A DNA stretch of 64,000 nucleotides. Origin: Pontibacter amylolyticus (GTDB lineage Bacteria > Bacteroidota > Bacteroidia > Cytophagales > Hymenobacteraceae). The translations under genes and the position numbers were made by a program. The stretch lies in NCBI RefSeq assembly GCF_014638845.1, contig NZ_BMFP01000004.1, positions 1-64,000 of the forward strand. The letters run 5' to 3'. This document shows, piece by piece, positions 1 to 8,279 of the stretch (position 1 is the stretch's first letter; each line of letters begins with the position of its first letter). A model generated the notes under the pieces. It saw nothing but the letters and a program-made list of their open reading frames with translations. It searched no databases and was not told the DNA's origin.

Positions 1-90
1 CGGCCTGCCTAAACAAACCGGGACCTTGTTAAATCTGTCAACTTATTTCAGGACGATTCACTGTTCAGGTATGGCAAAGTTCAAACGGGC

Positions 91-390
91 TTAGTGCGCC
101 ATTTGCTTTTGCTTGAAGCGCTTGAGCTGACGGCGCATGGCCTCTACTGCCGCGTCGGCGGCTGCTTCGAAAGAGGCTGCGTCTTCTTTTGAGAATAGGG
201 TGGAGCCTGGCACGTATAGCTTTATCTCTACAGTTTTGTTATCTGTTCCATCATTGTTGTTATGTTTAAGAAACACCTCGCCCTCTACAACGCGGTCGTA
301 GAATGTTTCCAGTTTGTCTACTTTCTGCTGGATGAAATCGGTCAGCTGTCTGTCAGCCTCGAAGTGGATTGAATGCATCTGTAGCTTCAT
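91..390 (-). CDS. hpf: Short ribosome hibernation promoting factor (HPF/RaiA family)
   Basis: This 99-residue protein is the short form of the HPF/RaiA family, which binds the 30S decoding channel in the cytoplasm and idles ribosomes in stationary phase. The start MKLQMHSIHF, the beta-alpha-beta order and the lysine-rich helix at residues 80-97 (RRQLKRFKQK) fit the family. The C-terminal dimerisation domain of long HPF is absent. It is the last gene of a minus-strand set rpsU-xerC-hpf and starts 24 bp after the xerC stop. In many Bacteroidota this gene sits next to the tRNA-tuf cluster; here that cluster is about 47 kb away. Confidence 0.93.
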   Translation of the reverse strand: MKLQMHSIHFEADRQLTDFIQQKVDKLETFYDRVVEGEVFLKHNNNDGTDNKTVEIKLYVPGSTLFSKEDAASFEAAADAAVEAMRRQLKRFKQKQMAH

Positions 391-414
391 AATCGTAACA
401 TTTTATGGTTAAAC

Positions 415-1293
415 TTATGCTTTTGGATGAGCCTTCTCGAAAATCGATTTCAGCTTTTCTATTGAATTGTGTGTGTATACCTGTGTGGCGGCCAGGCTGG
501 CGTGCCCCAGCAGGTCTTTGATGGCATTGAGATCAGCGCCGTTGTTCAGCAGGTGAGTAGCGAAGGAGTGTCGCAGCACATGTGGGCTGTTATGTTCAGA
601 AGTGGTAACCAAGCTGATGTACTTTTTAGCGACACGGTAAACGAACTTCGGATAGAGTGGTCGTTCTTTATTAGTAACGAGCAGCCTTTCCGAATTGTTA
701 TTGCCAAACAGGCTTTTCTTGAGCTCTAGATACTGCCTGATGGAATGGACGAGCGTGTCGTTCAGGGGGATGATGCGCGCCTTGTTTCCCTTGCCTAGTA
801 CCCGCACTGTTTTGGCATGCAGGTCCACGTCTTCGTGCGCTATACCTATGAGTTCGGCCAGTCGCATACCGGTCCCATACAGGAACTCCAGTATCAGGCG
901 GTCGCGCTGTCCCTCAAAGGTGTCTTCGAAGATAAAGGTGTCCAGGAAATTATTGAAAGGTTCTTCCGGCACAAAGGCAGGCAGTTTCTTCGACACTTTG
1001 GGTGCCTTGATGCGCAGCATCGGGTTGGCGCTGATGCGTTGCTGGCCCAGTAGGAATTTATAGTAGGAGCGGAGGCAGGCGATCTTGCGGTTAACAGAGC
1101 GGGCCTCCAGGTTTTTGTGCACAAGAGTCAGGATCCACGACCGGATGATGGCATGGTCTGCCTCGGCGGGATCGGTGATCTGATAGGTGTCCTGCAGGTA
1201 CTGCGCGAACTGGCCCAGATCGGTGTGGTAAGAGGTAAGCGTATGCGGGCTATACCGCTTCTCGTATTCGAGATACTTAAAAAATAATTCCAT
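415..1293 (-). CDS. xerC: Tyrosine recombinase XerC/XerD type
   Basis: This 292-residue site-specific recombinase probably acts in chromosome dimer resolution at dif. An N-terminal SAM-like DNA-binding domain spans about 1-85 and a catalytic domain about 105-285. All catalytic residues are visible: Arg144 in GTGMR, Lys168 in GKGNK, His238 and Arg241 in PHVLRHSF, His264 in LLGHAS and the nucleophile Tyr273. The length is typical of XerC/D. It lies between rpsU and hpf, the usual Bacteroidota position of the housekeeping copy, so a mobile-element integrase is unlikely. XerC and XerD cannot be told apart with certainty from one copy. Confidence 0.92.
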   Translation of the reverse strand: MELFFKYLEYEKRYSPHTLTSYHTDLGQFAQYLQDTYQITDPAEADHAIIRSWILTLVHKNLEARSVNRKIACLRSYYKFLLGQQRISANPMLRIKAPKVSKKLPAFVPEEPFNNFLDTFIFEDTFEGQRDRLILEFLYGTGMRLAELIGIAHEDVDLHAKTVRVLGKGNKARIIPLNDTLVHSIRQYLELKKSLFGNNNSERLLVTNKERPLYPKFVYRVAKKYISLVTTSEHNSPHVLRHSFATHLLNNGADLNAIKDLLGHASLAATQVYTHNSIEKLKSIFEKAHPKA

Positions 1294-1367
1294 ACCTTGG
1301 TGTAAAAGACAGGGGTACCTGCCATTTATACCAAGGTATGGAAAAATAAAATATCTTTAAAGAAAGA

Positions 1368-1562
1368 CTAGTAGTTTTCGTTCGCGAAAAGCTGCTGCTT
1401 GTACTTGGCTCTTTCTTTTTGCTTTCTCTTAGAAACAGATGGCTTCTCGAAGAACGTTCTCGCTCTAAGTTCTTTCAGAACACCAGTTCTCTCAAATTTC
1501 TTCTTGAATCTCTTCAGGGCACGGTCTACAGACTCGTTATCTTTTACGTTTACAATAATCAT
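1368..1562 (-). CDS. rpsU: 30S ribosomal protein S21
   Basis: This 64-residue basic protein is bS21, a small-subunit protein near the anti-Shine-Dalgarno end of 16S rRNA. It begins MIIVNVKDNESVDRALKRF and continues with the Lys/Arg-rich helices typical of the family. It is the first gene of the minus-strand set rpsU-xerC-hpf, with its own upstream promoter. The 74-bp gap to xerC suggests linked transcription, although a separate xerC start is possible. Confidence 0.96.
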   Translation of the reverse strand: MIIVNVKDNESVDRALKRFKKKFERTGVLKELRARTFFEKPSVSKRKQKERAKYKQQLFANENY

Positions 1563-1595
1563 GTTTTTCCTCGCTTCTTCTGATATTTAGGGATG

Positions 1596-1627
1596 CAAAT
1601 TTAGTTAATGTTTTACTTAAAAATCAA
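1596..1627 (-). promoter_or_regulatory. Bacteroidota-type promoter of rpsU
   Basis: On the minus strand a perfect -7 box TAAATTTG (plus coordinates 1596-1603) is preceded by TTG at 1625-1627 with a 21-bp spacer. This matches the TTTG/TAnnTTTG consensus known for the Bacteroidota primary sigma factor. It would start transcription about 25-30 nt before the rpsU ATG. Confidence 0.6.
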
Positions 1628-1723
1628 TAGTTTGGCGAAAATAATTCCGCGGACCATGCAAAAGTGCTGCAGGCACAGCCAAAACCAGCTTGCGTGCAAG
1701 TTAAAACACTTTTGATTGCCAAC

Positions 1724-2863
1724 CTATTTCAGGATGGCTCTGGAGATAACAAGTTTCTGGATCTCGCTTGTTCCCTCACCGATGGTGCACAGCTTGGCAT
1801 CGCGGTAGTACTTCTCGGCTGGGTAGTCTTTCGTGAAGCCGTAACCGCCGAAGATCTGCACACCCTCGTTGGCCACCCGCACCGATACCTCAGAGGCATA
1901 CAGTTTCGCCATGGCCGATTCCTTGTTCACGTTCAGGCCGCGGTTCTTCATGTCGGCTGCCTGGTAGGTGAGGAGAGAAGCCGCCTCGATCTCAGTGGCC
2001 ATGTCGGCCAATTTGAAGGAAATGCCCTGGAAGCTGGAGATCGGCTTGTTGAACTGGCTGCGCTCCTGCGAATAAGCCAGTGCCGCCTCAAAAGCGCCCT
2101 GTGCTATACCTAGCGAAAGCGCCGCGATGGAGATACGACCGCCGTCCAGCACTTTCATGGCCTGAATAAAGCCTTCGCCCACCTTGCCCAGCATCTGGTC
2201 CTTGTGCACGCGGCAGTCTTCGAAGATCAATTCCGTCGTTTCCGAGGCGCGCATCCCCAGTTTGTCTTCCTTGCGTCCCGCGCTGAAGCCCGGTGTGCCT
2301 TTCTCGATGATAAAAGCCGTCATGCCATGGGAATCACCCACTTCGCCGGTGCGCACGATCACCACCGCCACGTTGCCGCTCTTGCCATGCGTGATGAAGT
2401 TCTTGGCCCCGTTGATCACCCAATAGTCACCGTCCTGTACCGCCACCGTGCGCATGTTGCCGGCGTCAGAACCTGTGTTGGGCTCTGTCAGTCCCCAGGC
2501 GCCGATCCACTCGGCTGTGGCTAATTTAGGCAAGTACTGTTTTTTCTGCGCCTCGTTGCCGAATTGCAGGATATGGCCCGTGCAAAGGGAGTTGTGCGCC
2601 GCCATGGAGAGGCCAATGGAACCGTCAATCTTAGAAAGCTCCGCGATGGCCGTTACATATTCCAGGTAGCCGAAGCCGGATCCGCCGTACTCGGTCGGTA
2701 CCAGCACACCCATCAGGCCCAGCTCGCCCAGTTTCTTGAACACTTCCACCGGAAATTCCTGGCTCTCGTCCCATTCCATCATTTTTGGTTTGATGTGCTT
2801 GGCTCCGAAGTCCCGGATCATATCGGCAATCATGCGCTGGTTTTCTGTGTAGTTAAATTCCAT
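1724..2863 (-). CDS. Acyl-CoA dehydrogenase
   Basis: This 379-residue FAD enzyme removes two hydrogens from an acyl-CoA thioester to give a trans-2-enoyl-CoA in fatty acid or branched-chain degradation. It has the full three-part architecture: N-terminal helices (1-120), a middle beta domain with the AEWIGAWGLTEPNTGSD FAD/substrate signature, and a C-terminal helical domain with IFGGYGFTKDYPAEK. The catalytic base is probably Glu363 in GEGTSEIQ, as in short/medium and isovaleryl types. Substrate chain length cannot be read from the sequence. It is monocistronic, with a good promoter 59 bp upstream. Confidence 0.92.
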   Translation of the reverse strand: MEFNYTENQRMIADMIRDFGAKHIKPKMMEWDESQEFPVEVFKKLGELGLMGVLVPTEYGGSGFGYLEYVTAIAELSKIDGSIGLSMAAHNSLCTGHILQFGNEAQKKQYLPKLATAEWIGAWGLTEPNTGSDAGNMRTVAVQDGDYWVINGAKNFITHGKSGNVAVVIVRTGEVGDSHGMTAFIIEKGTPGFSAGRKEDKLGMRASETTELIFEDCRVHKDQMLGKVGEGFIQAMKVLDGGRISIAALSLGIAQGAFEAALAYSQERSQFNKPISSFQGISFKLADMATEIEAASLLTYQAADMKNRGLNVNKESAMAKLYASEVSVRVANEGVQIFGGYGFTKDYPAEKYYRDAKLCTIGEGTSEIQKLVISRAILK

Positions 2864-2921
2864 TTAAGTTTAGATGTTATAAAGTCGCGTGTATTAAACT
2901 GATAAACGAATAAAGGGTTTA

Positions 2922-2953
2922 CAAAGCTAACTAAATTAGCCTGATTGCCAAAT
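2922..2953 (-). promoter_or_regulatory. Promoter of the acyl-CoA dehydrogenase
   Basis: On the minus strand TTTG (2950-2953), a 20-bp spacer and TAGCTTTG (2922-2929) form an exact TTTG/TAnnTTTG Bacteroidota promoter. The predicted start lies about 50 nt before the ATG. Confidence 0.7.
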
Positions 2954-3190
2954 TCGGTGTTTTAGTTTCATTTAGTTGATGTTTGAACGCCGGCCGTGGT
3001 TTTCTTTCCGGCTGCTTTCAGTGTCGTATAAATTCAGTAATTTGACGGTTGCGCTTCCCGGTCTTATATTAAATCCAAACGGACTGCGTTTATTTTGATA
3101 GCGTATAATATTTGCGTTATTTTGATGTTGCGTTGCCGTGTTTGGCAACGTTTGTGTTTTGTGCCGTGTACATACGGTTGAATTGAGCAA
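2954..3190. other. Intergenic region between divergent genes
   Basis: This is the remainder of the 327-bp gap between the acyl-CoA dehydrogenase (minus) and the PHP phosphatase (plus). It is AT-rich towards the plus-strand gene. It holds one small perfect hairpin, CGTTGCC (3131-3137) with GGCAACG (3144-3150), about 40 bp before the phosphatase start and followed by a T-rich stretch. No convincing coding region was seen. Confidence 0.4.
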
Positions 3191-3937
3191 ATGATAAAGT
3201 TTTTCCAGAATCTGTTTGGCAAGGAGGAAGTGCAGGTTGAGTCGCTGGGTATGCTCGGCGTAGACATGCACTCGCACATATTGCCAGGTATAGACGACGG
3301 CGCCGCTACGGTGGAGCAGTCGCTGGAACTCGTGCGCGGCATGAAGGAGATGGGCTACCGCAAGCTGATCATGACGCCCCACATCATGAGCGATTTCTAC
3401 CGCAACACGCCCGAGATCATACGCACGCAGTTGAAAGTGCTGAAGGATGCCGTTACGGCCGAAGGTATAGAAATGGAGCTGGCCTGTGCCGCCGAGCACT
3501 ACCTGGACGAGGCCCTGCTGCAGAAGCTGGAGGACAACGAGGAACTGCTCACATTTGGCGACAACTACCTGCTGTTCGAGACCTCTTTCCTGAACGAGCC
3601 GCTCAACCTGCGCGAAGCCATTTTCCGGATGCAGTCGCTGGGTTACAAGCCGGTGCTGGCGCACCCGGAGCGCTATACCTATTTCTATGGCAAGTTCGAC
3701 GACCTGGTAAAACTGCGGGAGCAGGGCGTGCTGCTGCAGCCAAACCTCAACTCGCTTACGGGCTACTACTCGCCGGGTGCCAAAATGATCATCGAAAAAC
3801 TAATTGACGCCGGTCTGGTTGATTTTCTGGGCTCCGACGCGCATAGTCTGAAGCACATTGCCAACCTGCAGAAGGTGCTTTGCTCGAAGTATCTGGTAAA
3901 GGCCCTCGAACTTCCGCTACTCAACAGTAAACTATAA
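3191..3937 (+). CDS. PHP-domain tyrosine-protein phosphatase, CpsB/YwqE-like
   Basis: This 248-residue protein of the CpsB/CapC/YwqE family uses a metal-dependent PHP fold to dephosphorylate tyrosines on the kinases that control exopolysaccharide export. The first metal-binding motif DMHSHILPGIDDGA is at residues 25-38. TPHI follows near 60, AHPERY around 157, and the last ligand set GSDAH near the C-terminus. The length matches the family. No tyrosine autokinase or capsule cluster is adjacent, so its partner must be elsewhere. It is 23 bp upstream of the SDR gene and may share its transcript. Confidence 0.85.
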   Translation: MIKFFQNLFGKEEVQVESLGMLGVDMHSHILPGIDDGAATVEQSLELVRGMKEMGYRKLIMTPHIMSDFYRNTPEIIRTQLKVLKDAVTAEGIEMELACAAEHYLDEALLQKLEDNEELLTFGDNYLLFETSFLNEPLNLREAIFRMQSLGYKPVLAHPERYTYFYGKFDDLVKLREQGVLLQPNLNSLTGYYSPGAKMIIEKLIDAGLVDFLGSDAHSLKHIANLQKVLCSKYLVKALELPLLNSKL

Positions 3938-3960
3938 ATACCTTAACTCATCCTATACCC

Positions 3961-4971
3961 ATGTCGATGGTTTTCGTGACAGGCGGCAGCGGCCTGATTG
4001 GCAGCTATCTTATACCGGCACTCGTCGCGCAGGGCCACCGGGTGCGTGCGCTATACCGTGGCCAGGTGCCGGCTGTCGCGCAGGCTGACCAGGTAGAGTG
4101 GGTGGAGGGCGATATTCTGGATGTTGCCTTGCTGCGGAAAGCCCTGCAGGGTGTAGCCTACGTCTTTCATAGTGCCGGTCTGGTGTCTTATGCGCCCCAG
4201 GATGCCGAGTTGCTGCAGCAGGTGAATGTGGTTGGCACTGCCAATATCGTAGATGCCTGCCTGGATGCGGACGAAGAGATCAAGCTGTGCCATGTCAGCT
4301 CGATTGCTGCCATTGGCCGCAACAAGGAAGCAACCCTACTCAACGAAACCAGCAAGTGGGATGCCGGCGATAAGCAATCTGCCTACGCCGAGTCGAAGCA
4401 CTACGGTGAACTGGAGGTGTGGCGGGGTATAGCTGAAGGCCTGCAGGCCGTGATCGTGAATCCCTCCGTGGTGCTGGGCCCGGCCGACTGGAACCGCAGC
4501 AGCACCCGCCTGTTCAAGTATGTGTACCAGCAGCGCCCGTTCTACACGCCGGGCAGCGCCAATTTTGTGGATGTGCGCGATGTGGTGGAGGCCATGCTGC
4601 GCCTGACGTTCTCGGATGTTTCCGGCGAAAGGTTTATCTTGAATGCCGGGCAGCTCACTTATAAAGAGTTTTTTGCGGAGGCCGCCCGGTGCTTCGGCAA
4701 AAAGGCACCCTCTTTCAGAGTTTCTCCGGCGCTGGCCGAAGTGGTGTGGCGACTGGAGCATGCCCGCGCCTGGCTAACGGGTGGGCGACCGCTTATCACA
4801 AAAGACACTGCCCGCGTGGCCGCCAAAAGTCACGTATTTGATAATCAGAAAGTTAGGAAAACAACAGGTATGGAGTTCCGGCCACTGACCGAATCCATCG
4901 CCTGGACATGCCAGGTTTTACTGCAATTAGCACAGAATCAGAGAGGTCCGGAACTGACCCGCGCAAACTAA
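3961..4971 (+). CDS. NAD(P)-dependent epimerase/dehydratase (extended SDR)
   Basis: This 336-residue extended short-chain dehydrogenase/reductase carries the N-terminal Rossmann motif GGSGLIG at residues 8-14. The catalytic triad candidates are Ser113/Ser114, Tyr142 and Lys146 in YAESK. The substrate is not evident. The family includes nucleotide-sugar epimerases, dihydroflavonol-reductase-like and sterol-dehydrogenase-like enzymes, and the Bacteroidota copies are often annotated as DFR-like. It follows the PHP phosphatase by 23 bp. The start ATG at 3961 is preferred because the Rossmann motif follows directly. Confidence 0.82.
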   Translation: MSMVFVTGGSGLIGSYLIPALVAQGHRVRALYRGQVPAVAQADQVEWVEGDILDVALLRKALQGVAYVFHSAGLVSYAPQDAELLQQVNVVGTANIVDACLDADEEIKLCHVSSIAAIGRNKEATLLNETSKWDAGDKQSAYAESKHYGELEVWRGIAEGLQAVIVNPSVVLGPADWNRSSTRLFKYVYQQRPFYTPGSANFVDVRDVVEAMLRLTFSDVSGERFILNAGQLTYKEFFAEAARCFGKKAPSFRVSPALAEVVWRLEHARAWLTGGRPLITKDTARVAAKSHVFDNQKVRKTTGMEFRPLTESIAWTCQVLLQLAQNQRGPELTRAN

Positions 4972-5039
4972 ACTATTTGCAGTTTATAAATGTAGTTAAA
5001 AGACAAGAACTGCCTTTTGCAGTCTGTGGGATATAGGAG

Positions 5040-6437
5040 ATGAAAGAGAATTTTGACGAGCACAGCGAGGATTCTGAACTGATCATTCGGTTCGAGCAGA
5101 TGCTGGGTACAAACGAGACCGTTTTTTTTGACCTGACCGATTTTGAATATATAATAGACCACTATACCGCCAGCTTTGACTATAAGAAGGCGCTGCTGGC
5201 CTGTGAGTCCGCTATAGCACAGTATCCTTTCTCGACAGGGCTCCAGATAGACAAGGCGCAGCTGCTGGCCATGTCCGGCAACTTCGAAGACGCCATGGTG
5301 CTTATTGACCAGGTAGCCGAGGTGGAGCCACAGAACCCGGACGTGCTCCTGACCCGGGGCATCATCTTTACGCAGCGCGGCGAGTACCGAAATGCTGTGG
5401 ACCATTTCAAAAAAGCCCTGGCCTTTGCCGAGGACCGCGACGATATCTATTTCAACATTGGCCTGACCTACCAGAGTTGGGGCAAGTTCAGCTCGGCCAT
5501 CAAGTACTACAAGAAGTGCATCGAGCTGAACGTGGAGAACGAGGCCGCCATGCAGGAGATCATCTACTGTATGGAGATCACGGGCTCTATGCGCGAGGAG
5601 CTGCCCTTCTTTCAGGCCTTTATCGACAAAGACCCCTATTCGTATGTGGCCTGGTTTAACCTGGGCAACGTGTACAACAAGCTGGGCTCCTACGACAAGG
5701 CCATCGCCGCTTACGACTACTCCACCCTCATCAAGCCCGATTTTATCACCGCTTACAACAACATGGCCAACGCCTATGTGTTCATCGGGGAGTATACCAA
5801 AGCCATCGAAGCCTTTAACGGCATGTTGGAGCACGGTTCGCCTTCGGCAGAGGTGTTCTGCAACATAGGCGAGTGCTACGAAAAAATGCAGCAGTGGGAT
5901 TTGTCGCGCCGCTATTACCAGAAGGCCATTGACCTGGATCCGGAGATGGACGAGGCCTGGTTTGGCATAGGCGTGGTGTTGGATGCGCAGGGCAAGTGGT
6001 ACGAGTCCGTGCACTTCTTTAAGAAGGCCGTTACGCTTTACGACGACAGCGTGGACTACTGGGTGGCGCTGGCATCGGCGGAATACCATGTGGGCCATGT
6101 GGTGTCGGCGCTGGAAAGCTACGCGCGTGCCGCTGAGATCCAACCGGAAGACAAAGACATCTACCTCAACTGGTCGATCATCCTCTACGAGCAGGGCAAT
6201 TTTGAGGAAGCGACTGAAATAATTCTGAATGCGATAGAGCTGCAGCCTGACGAAGCAGAGCTGTATTACAGGGCCTGTGCCTACATGCTTTCGGCAGGAA
6301 AATACCGCGAAGCATACAATTATCTGGAAAATGCGTTAATTTTGGACTTCGAAAAACATAAGCTGTTGTTTGAGTTCTTCCCTGAGCTTGAGTCTCAGCG
6401 CGCATTATCCCGACTAATTGACCAATATCGCAAATAA
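5040..6437 (+). CDS. Tetratricopeptide repeat protein
   Basis: This 465-residue protein is built almost entirely of TPR units. Repeats such as FDYKKALLACESAIAQYP, YRNAVDHFKKALAFAED and YDKAIAAYDYSTLIKPD show the W/G/Y/A/P positions of the 34-residue motif, with roughly ten to twelve units. There is no signal peptide or membrane segment, so it is probably a cytoplasmic protein-protein scaffold. Its stop codon overlaps the start of the phosphosulfolactate synthase (TAATG), which suggests translational coupling. This gene pair is common in Bacteroidota, but a defined function is not known to me. Confidence 0.85.
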   Translation: MKENFDEHSEDSELIIRFEQMLGTNETVFFDLTDFEYIIDHYTASFDYKKALLACESAIAQYPFSTGLQIDKAQLLAMSGNFEDAMVLIDQVAEVEPQNPDVLLTRGIIFTQRGEYRNAVDHFKKALAFAEDRDDIYFNIGLTYQSWGKFSSAIKYYKKCIELNVENEAAMQEIIYCMEITGSMREELPFFQAFIDKDPYSYVAWFNLGNVYNKLGSYDKAIAAYDYSTLIKPDFITAYNNMANAYVFIGEYTKAIEAFNGMLEHGSPSAEVFCNIGECYEKMQQWDLSRRYYQKAIDLDPEMDEAWFGIGVVLDAQGKWYESVHFFKKAVTLYDDSVDYWVALASAEYHVGHVVSALESYARAAEIQPEDKDIYLNWSIILYEQGNFEEATEIILNAIELQPDEAELYYRACAYMLSAGKYREAYNYLENALILDFEKHKLLFEFFPELESQRALSRLIDQYRK

Positions 6438-7225
6438 TGAACAGTAATTATATCTTGAACGGCCTGCCAGAGCGCGAGGCAAAGCCGCGTGAGCGTGGCT
6501 TTACCATGGCCATGGACAAAGGCCTGAGCATACGTGAAGTAGAAGACTTCCTGGATGTGGCCGGGGAGTACGTAGACATCGTGAAACTGGGCTGGGCTAC
6601 CTCTTATGTAGTACCAAACCTGCAGCGGAAGCTGGACGCCTACCGCGCAGCCGGTATACCCGTTTACTTCGGAGGTACCTTGTTTGAGGCCTTCATCGCC
6701 CGCAACCAGTTCGAAGACTACCGCCGTGTGCTCGACAAGTATAATATGACGTTTGCGGAGGTATCGGATGGCTCTATCGAAATGAACCACGAGAAGAAGT
6801 GCGGTTACATTCAGACACTGTCTGAGCAAGTGACCGTGTTGTCAGAAGTAGGCTCTAAGGATGCCGAAAAGATCATCCCGCCTTACATGTGGATCAGGCT
6901 GATGCAGGCTGAGCTGGACGCAGGCGCCTGGAAGGTGATTGGCGAGGCCCGCGAGGGAGGCAACGTAGGTTTGTTCCGCTCCACCGGTGAGGTGCGCAGC
7001 GGTCTGGTGGAAGAGATCCTGACCAAGATTCCATTTGAGAAGATTCTGTGGGAAGCTCCTCAGAAAGCGCAGCAGGTATGGTTCATTAAACTGCTGGGCG
7101 CTAACGTGAATCTGGGTAACATTGCGCCGAGCGAGATTATTCCGCTCGAGACGATCCGACTGGGCCTGCGTGGCGACACCTTTACGCACTTCATCAACAA
7201 CGGGCAGCCCATCATTGATGCCTAA
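6437..7225 (+). CDS. Phosphosulfolactate synthase (ComA family)
   Basis: This 262-residue TIM-barrel protein belongs to the ComA family, which adds sulfite to phosphoenolpyruvate to make (2R)-phospho-3-sulfolactate. In archaea this is the first step to coenzyme M. Family features include VDIVKLGWATSYV near residue 48, YFGGTLFEA near 77, EVSDGS near 104 and IGEAREGGNVG near 158. Bacteroidota do not make coenzyme M. Sulfonate products such as cysteate for capnine-type sulfonolipids are a plausible use, but that is inference. The gene starts within the TPR stop codon and ends in a strong terminator. Confidence 0.82.
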   Translation: MNSNYILNGLPEREAKPRERGFTMAMDKGLSIREVEDFLDVAGEYVDIVKLGWATSYVVPNLQRKLDAYRAAGIPVYFGGTLFEAFIARNQFEDYRRVLDKYNMTFAEVSDGSIEMNHEKKCGYIQTLSEQVTVLSEVGSKDAEKIIPPYMWIRLMQAELDAGAWKVIGEAREGGNVGLFRSTGEVRSGLVEEILTKIPFEKILWEAPQKAQQVWFIKLLGANVNLGNIAPSEIIPLETIRLGLRGDTFTHFINNGQPIIDA

Positions 7226-7242
7226 CTAATTCATACAAAGAG

Positions 7243-7280
7243 AAAATTGCCTACCGGTTTTCCGGCAGGCAATTTTTTTT
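7243..7280 (+). terminator. Rho-independent terminator after the TPR-ComA pair
   Basis: The arms 7243-7257 and 7262-7276 form a near-perfect 15-bp stem (one mismatch) with a 4-nt loop, ending in a run of eight T. It closes the TPR-ComA transcript before the PopT gene. Confidence 0.9.
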
Positions 7281-7314
7281 AGGTATAGCAATTGACAAAA
7301 TCAGTAAGACAAGC

Positions 7315-8259
7315 ATGAAACGACGTTCATTGAAGGAACACCTGCTCCTCTATTTAAAAGGCATGAGTATGGGAGCGGCAGACGTAGTGCCGGGGGTGTC
7401 AGGGGGTACCATCGCCTTTATATCAGGTATTTACGAGGAACTGCTGGATTCTATACGTTCCGTTAACGGAGAGGCTTTGCGGTTGCTGTCACGTTTCGAC
7501 ATCAAGGGTTTCTGGAAACACATTAATGGGAGCTTCCTGGTGGTACTGCTTGCCGGTATTCTCACTTCCATCCTCTCGCTTTCCAACCTGGTGGTATACC
7601 TGCTGTCCAACCATCCCATTCTGGTGTGGGGCTTCTTTTTCGGGTTGATCGTCGCATCGGTGGTAGTGGTGTCTAAAAAAATTACCCATTGGCGCCCCGC
7701 CACCGTTCTGTTCGGACTTATCGGGGCCGCTATGGCCTATTACATCACGGTGGCTGTGCCGATGCAAACACCCGAGGCGCATTGGTTTGTCTTCATAGCT
7801 GGTGCCATTGCGATTTGCGCCATGATCCTGCCCGGCATTTCGGGAAGTTTTCTGTTGCTGCTGATGGCCAAGTACGAGTTCATCATGAATGCGCTCAAAG
7901 AGCTCAAGTTGGACATCATCCTTATTTTCGGGGTGGGCTGCGTGACGGGCCTGCTGGCTTTTTCGCATGTGCTCAACTGGATGCTGAAGAAGTATCATAA
8001 CGTGACCGTAGCACTCCTGACAGGCTTCATGCTGGGCTCGCTCAACAAGGTATGGCCCTGGAAAAAGACGCTCGAAACCTACACTGACCGCCACGGCGAA
8101 GTAAAACCGCTCCTGCAGGAAAACATACTGCCGGGTGCGTACGCCCAGCTGACAGGCGAAAGTTCTTATCTGCTCTACACGGTGCTGCTGGCCATTTTCG
8201 GTTTCCTGGTGGTATACCTGCTCGACCGCCTGGCAGACCAGCCGGCCGGTAAAGTATAA
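7315..8259 (+). CDS. DUF368 membrane protein, PopT-type polyprenyl-phosphate transporter
   Basis: This 314-residue inner-membrane protein has about eight hydrophobic helices. It has the DUF368 signature GMSMGAADVVPGVSGGTIAF near residues 17-36 and the related second element ICAMILPGISGSFLLLL near 160, which suggests an internal inverted duplication. DUF368 members (PopT) recycle undecaprenyl-phosphate across the membrane for wall and surface polymer synthesis. It is separated from the upstream pair by a terminator and is 20 bp from aroE, so the two may be co-transcribed. Confidence 0.85.
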   Translation: MKRRSLKEHLLLYLKGMSMGAADVVPGVSGGTIAFISGIYEELLDSIRSVNGEALRLLSRFDIKGFWKHINGSFLVVLLAGILTSILSLSNLVVYLLSNHPILVWGFFFGLIVASVVVVSKKITHWRPATVLFGLIGAAMAYYITVAVPMQTPEAHWFVFIAGAIAICAMILPGISGSFLLLLMAKYEFIMNALKELKLDIILIFGVGCVTGLLAFSHVLNWMLKKYHNVTVALLTGFMLGSLNKVWPWKKTLETYTDRHGEVKPLLQENILPGAYAQLTGESSYLLYTVLLAIFGFLVVYLLDRLADQPAGKV

Positions 8260-8279
8260 ACTCCTGAAACACACACGGT

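Noticed and set aside
415..1293. Tyrosine recombinase as the integrase of a mobile island
   Set aside because: It sits between rpsU and hpf as a housekeeping xer gene; no attachment-site repeats or cargo genes were seen.
2972..3664. 230-residue minus-strand frame over the PHP phosphatase and the gap before it
   Set aside because: It overlaps a clear gene and reads as His/Gln/Arg-rich noise.
4968..6143. 391-residue minus-strand open frame opposite the TPR gene
   Set aside because: It is an antisense shadow; the plus-strand TPR repeats are unmistakable and the antisense product has no family features.
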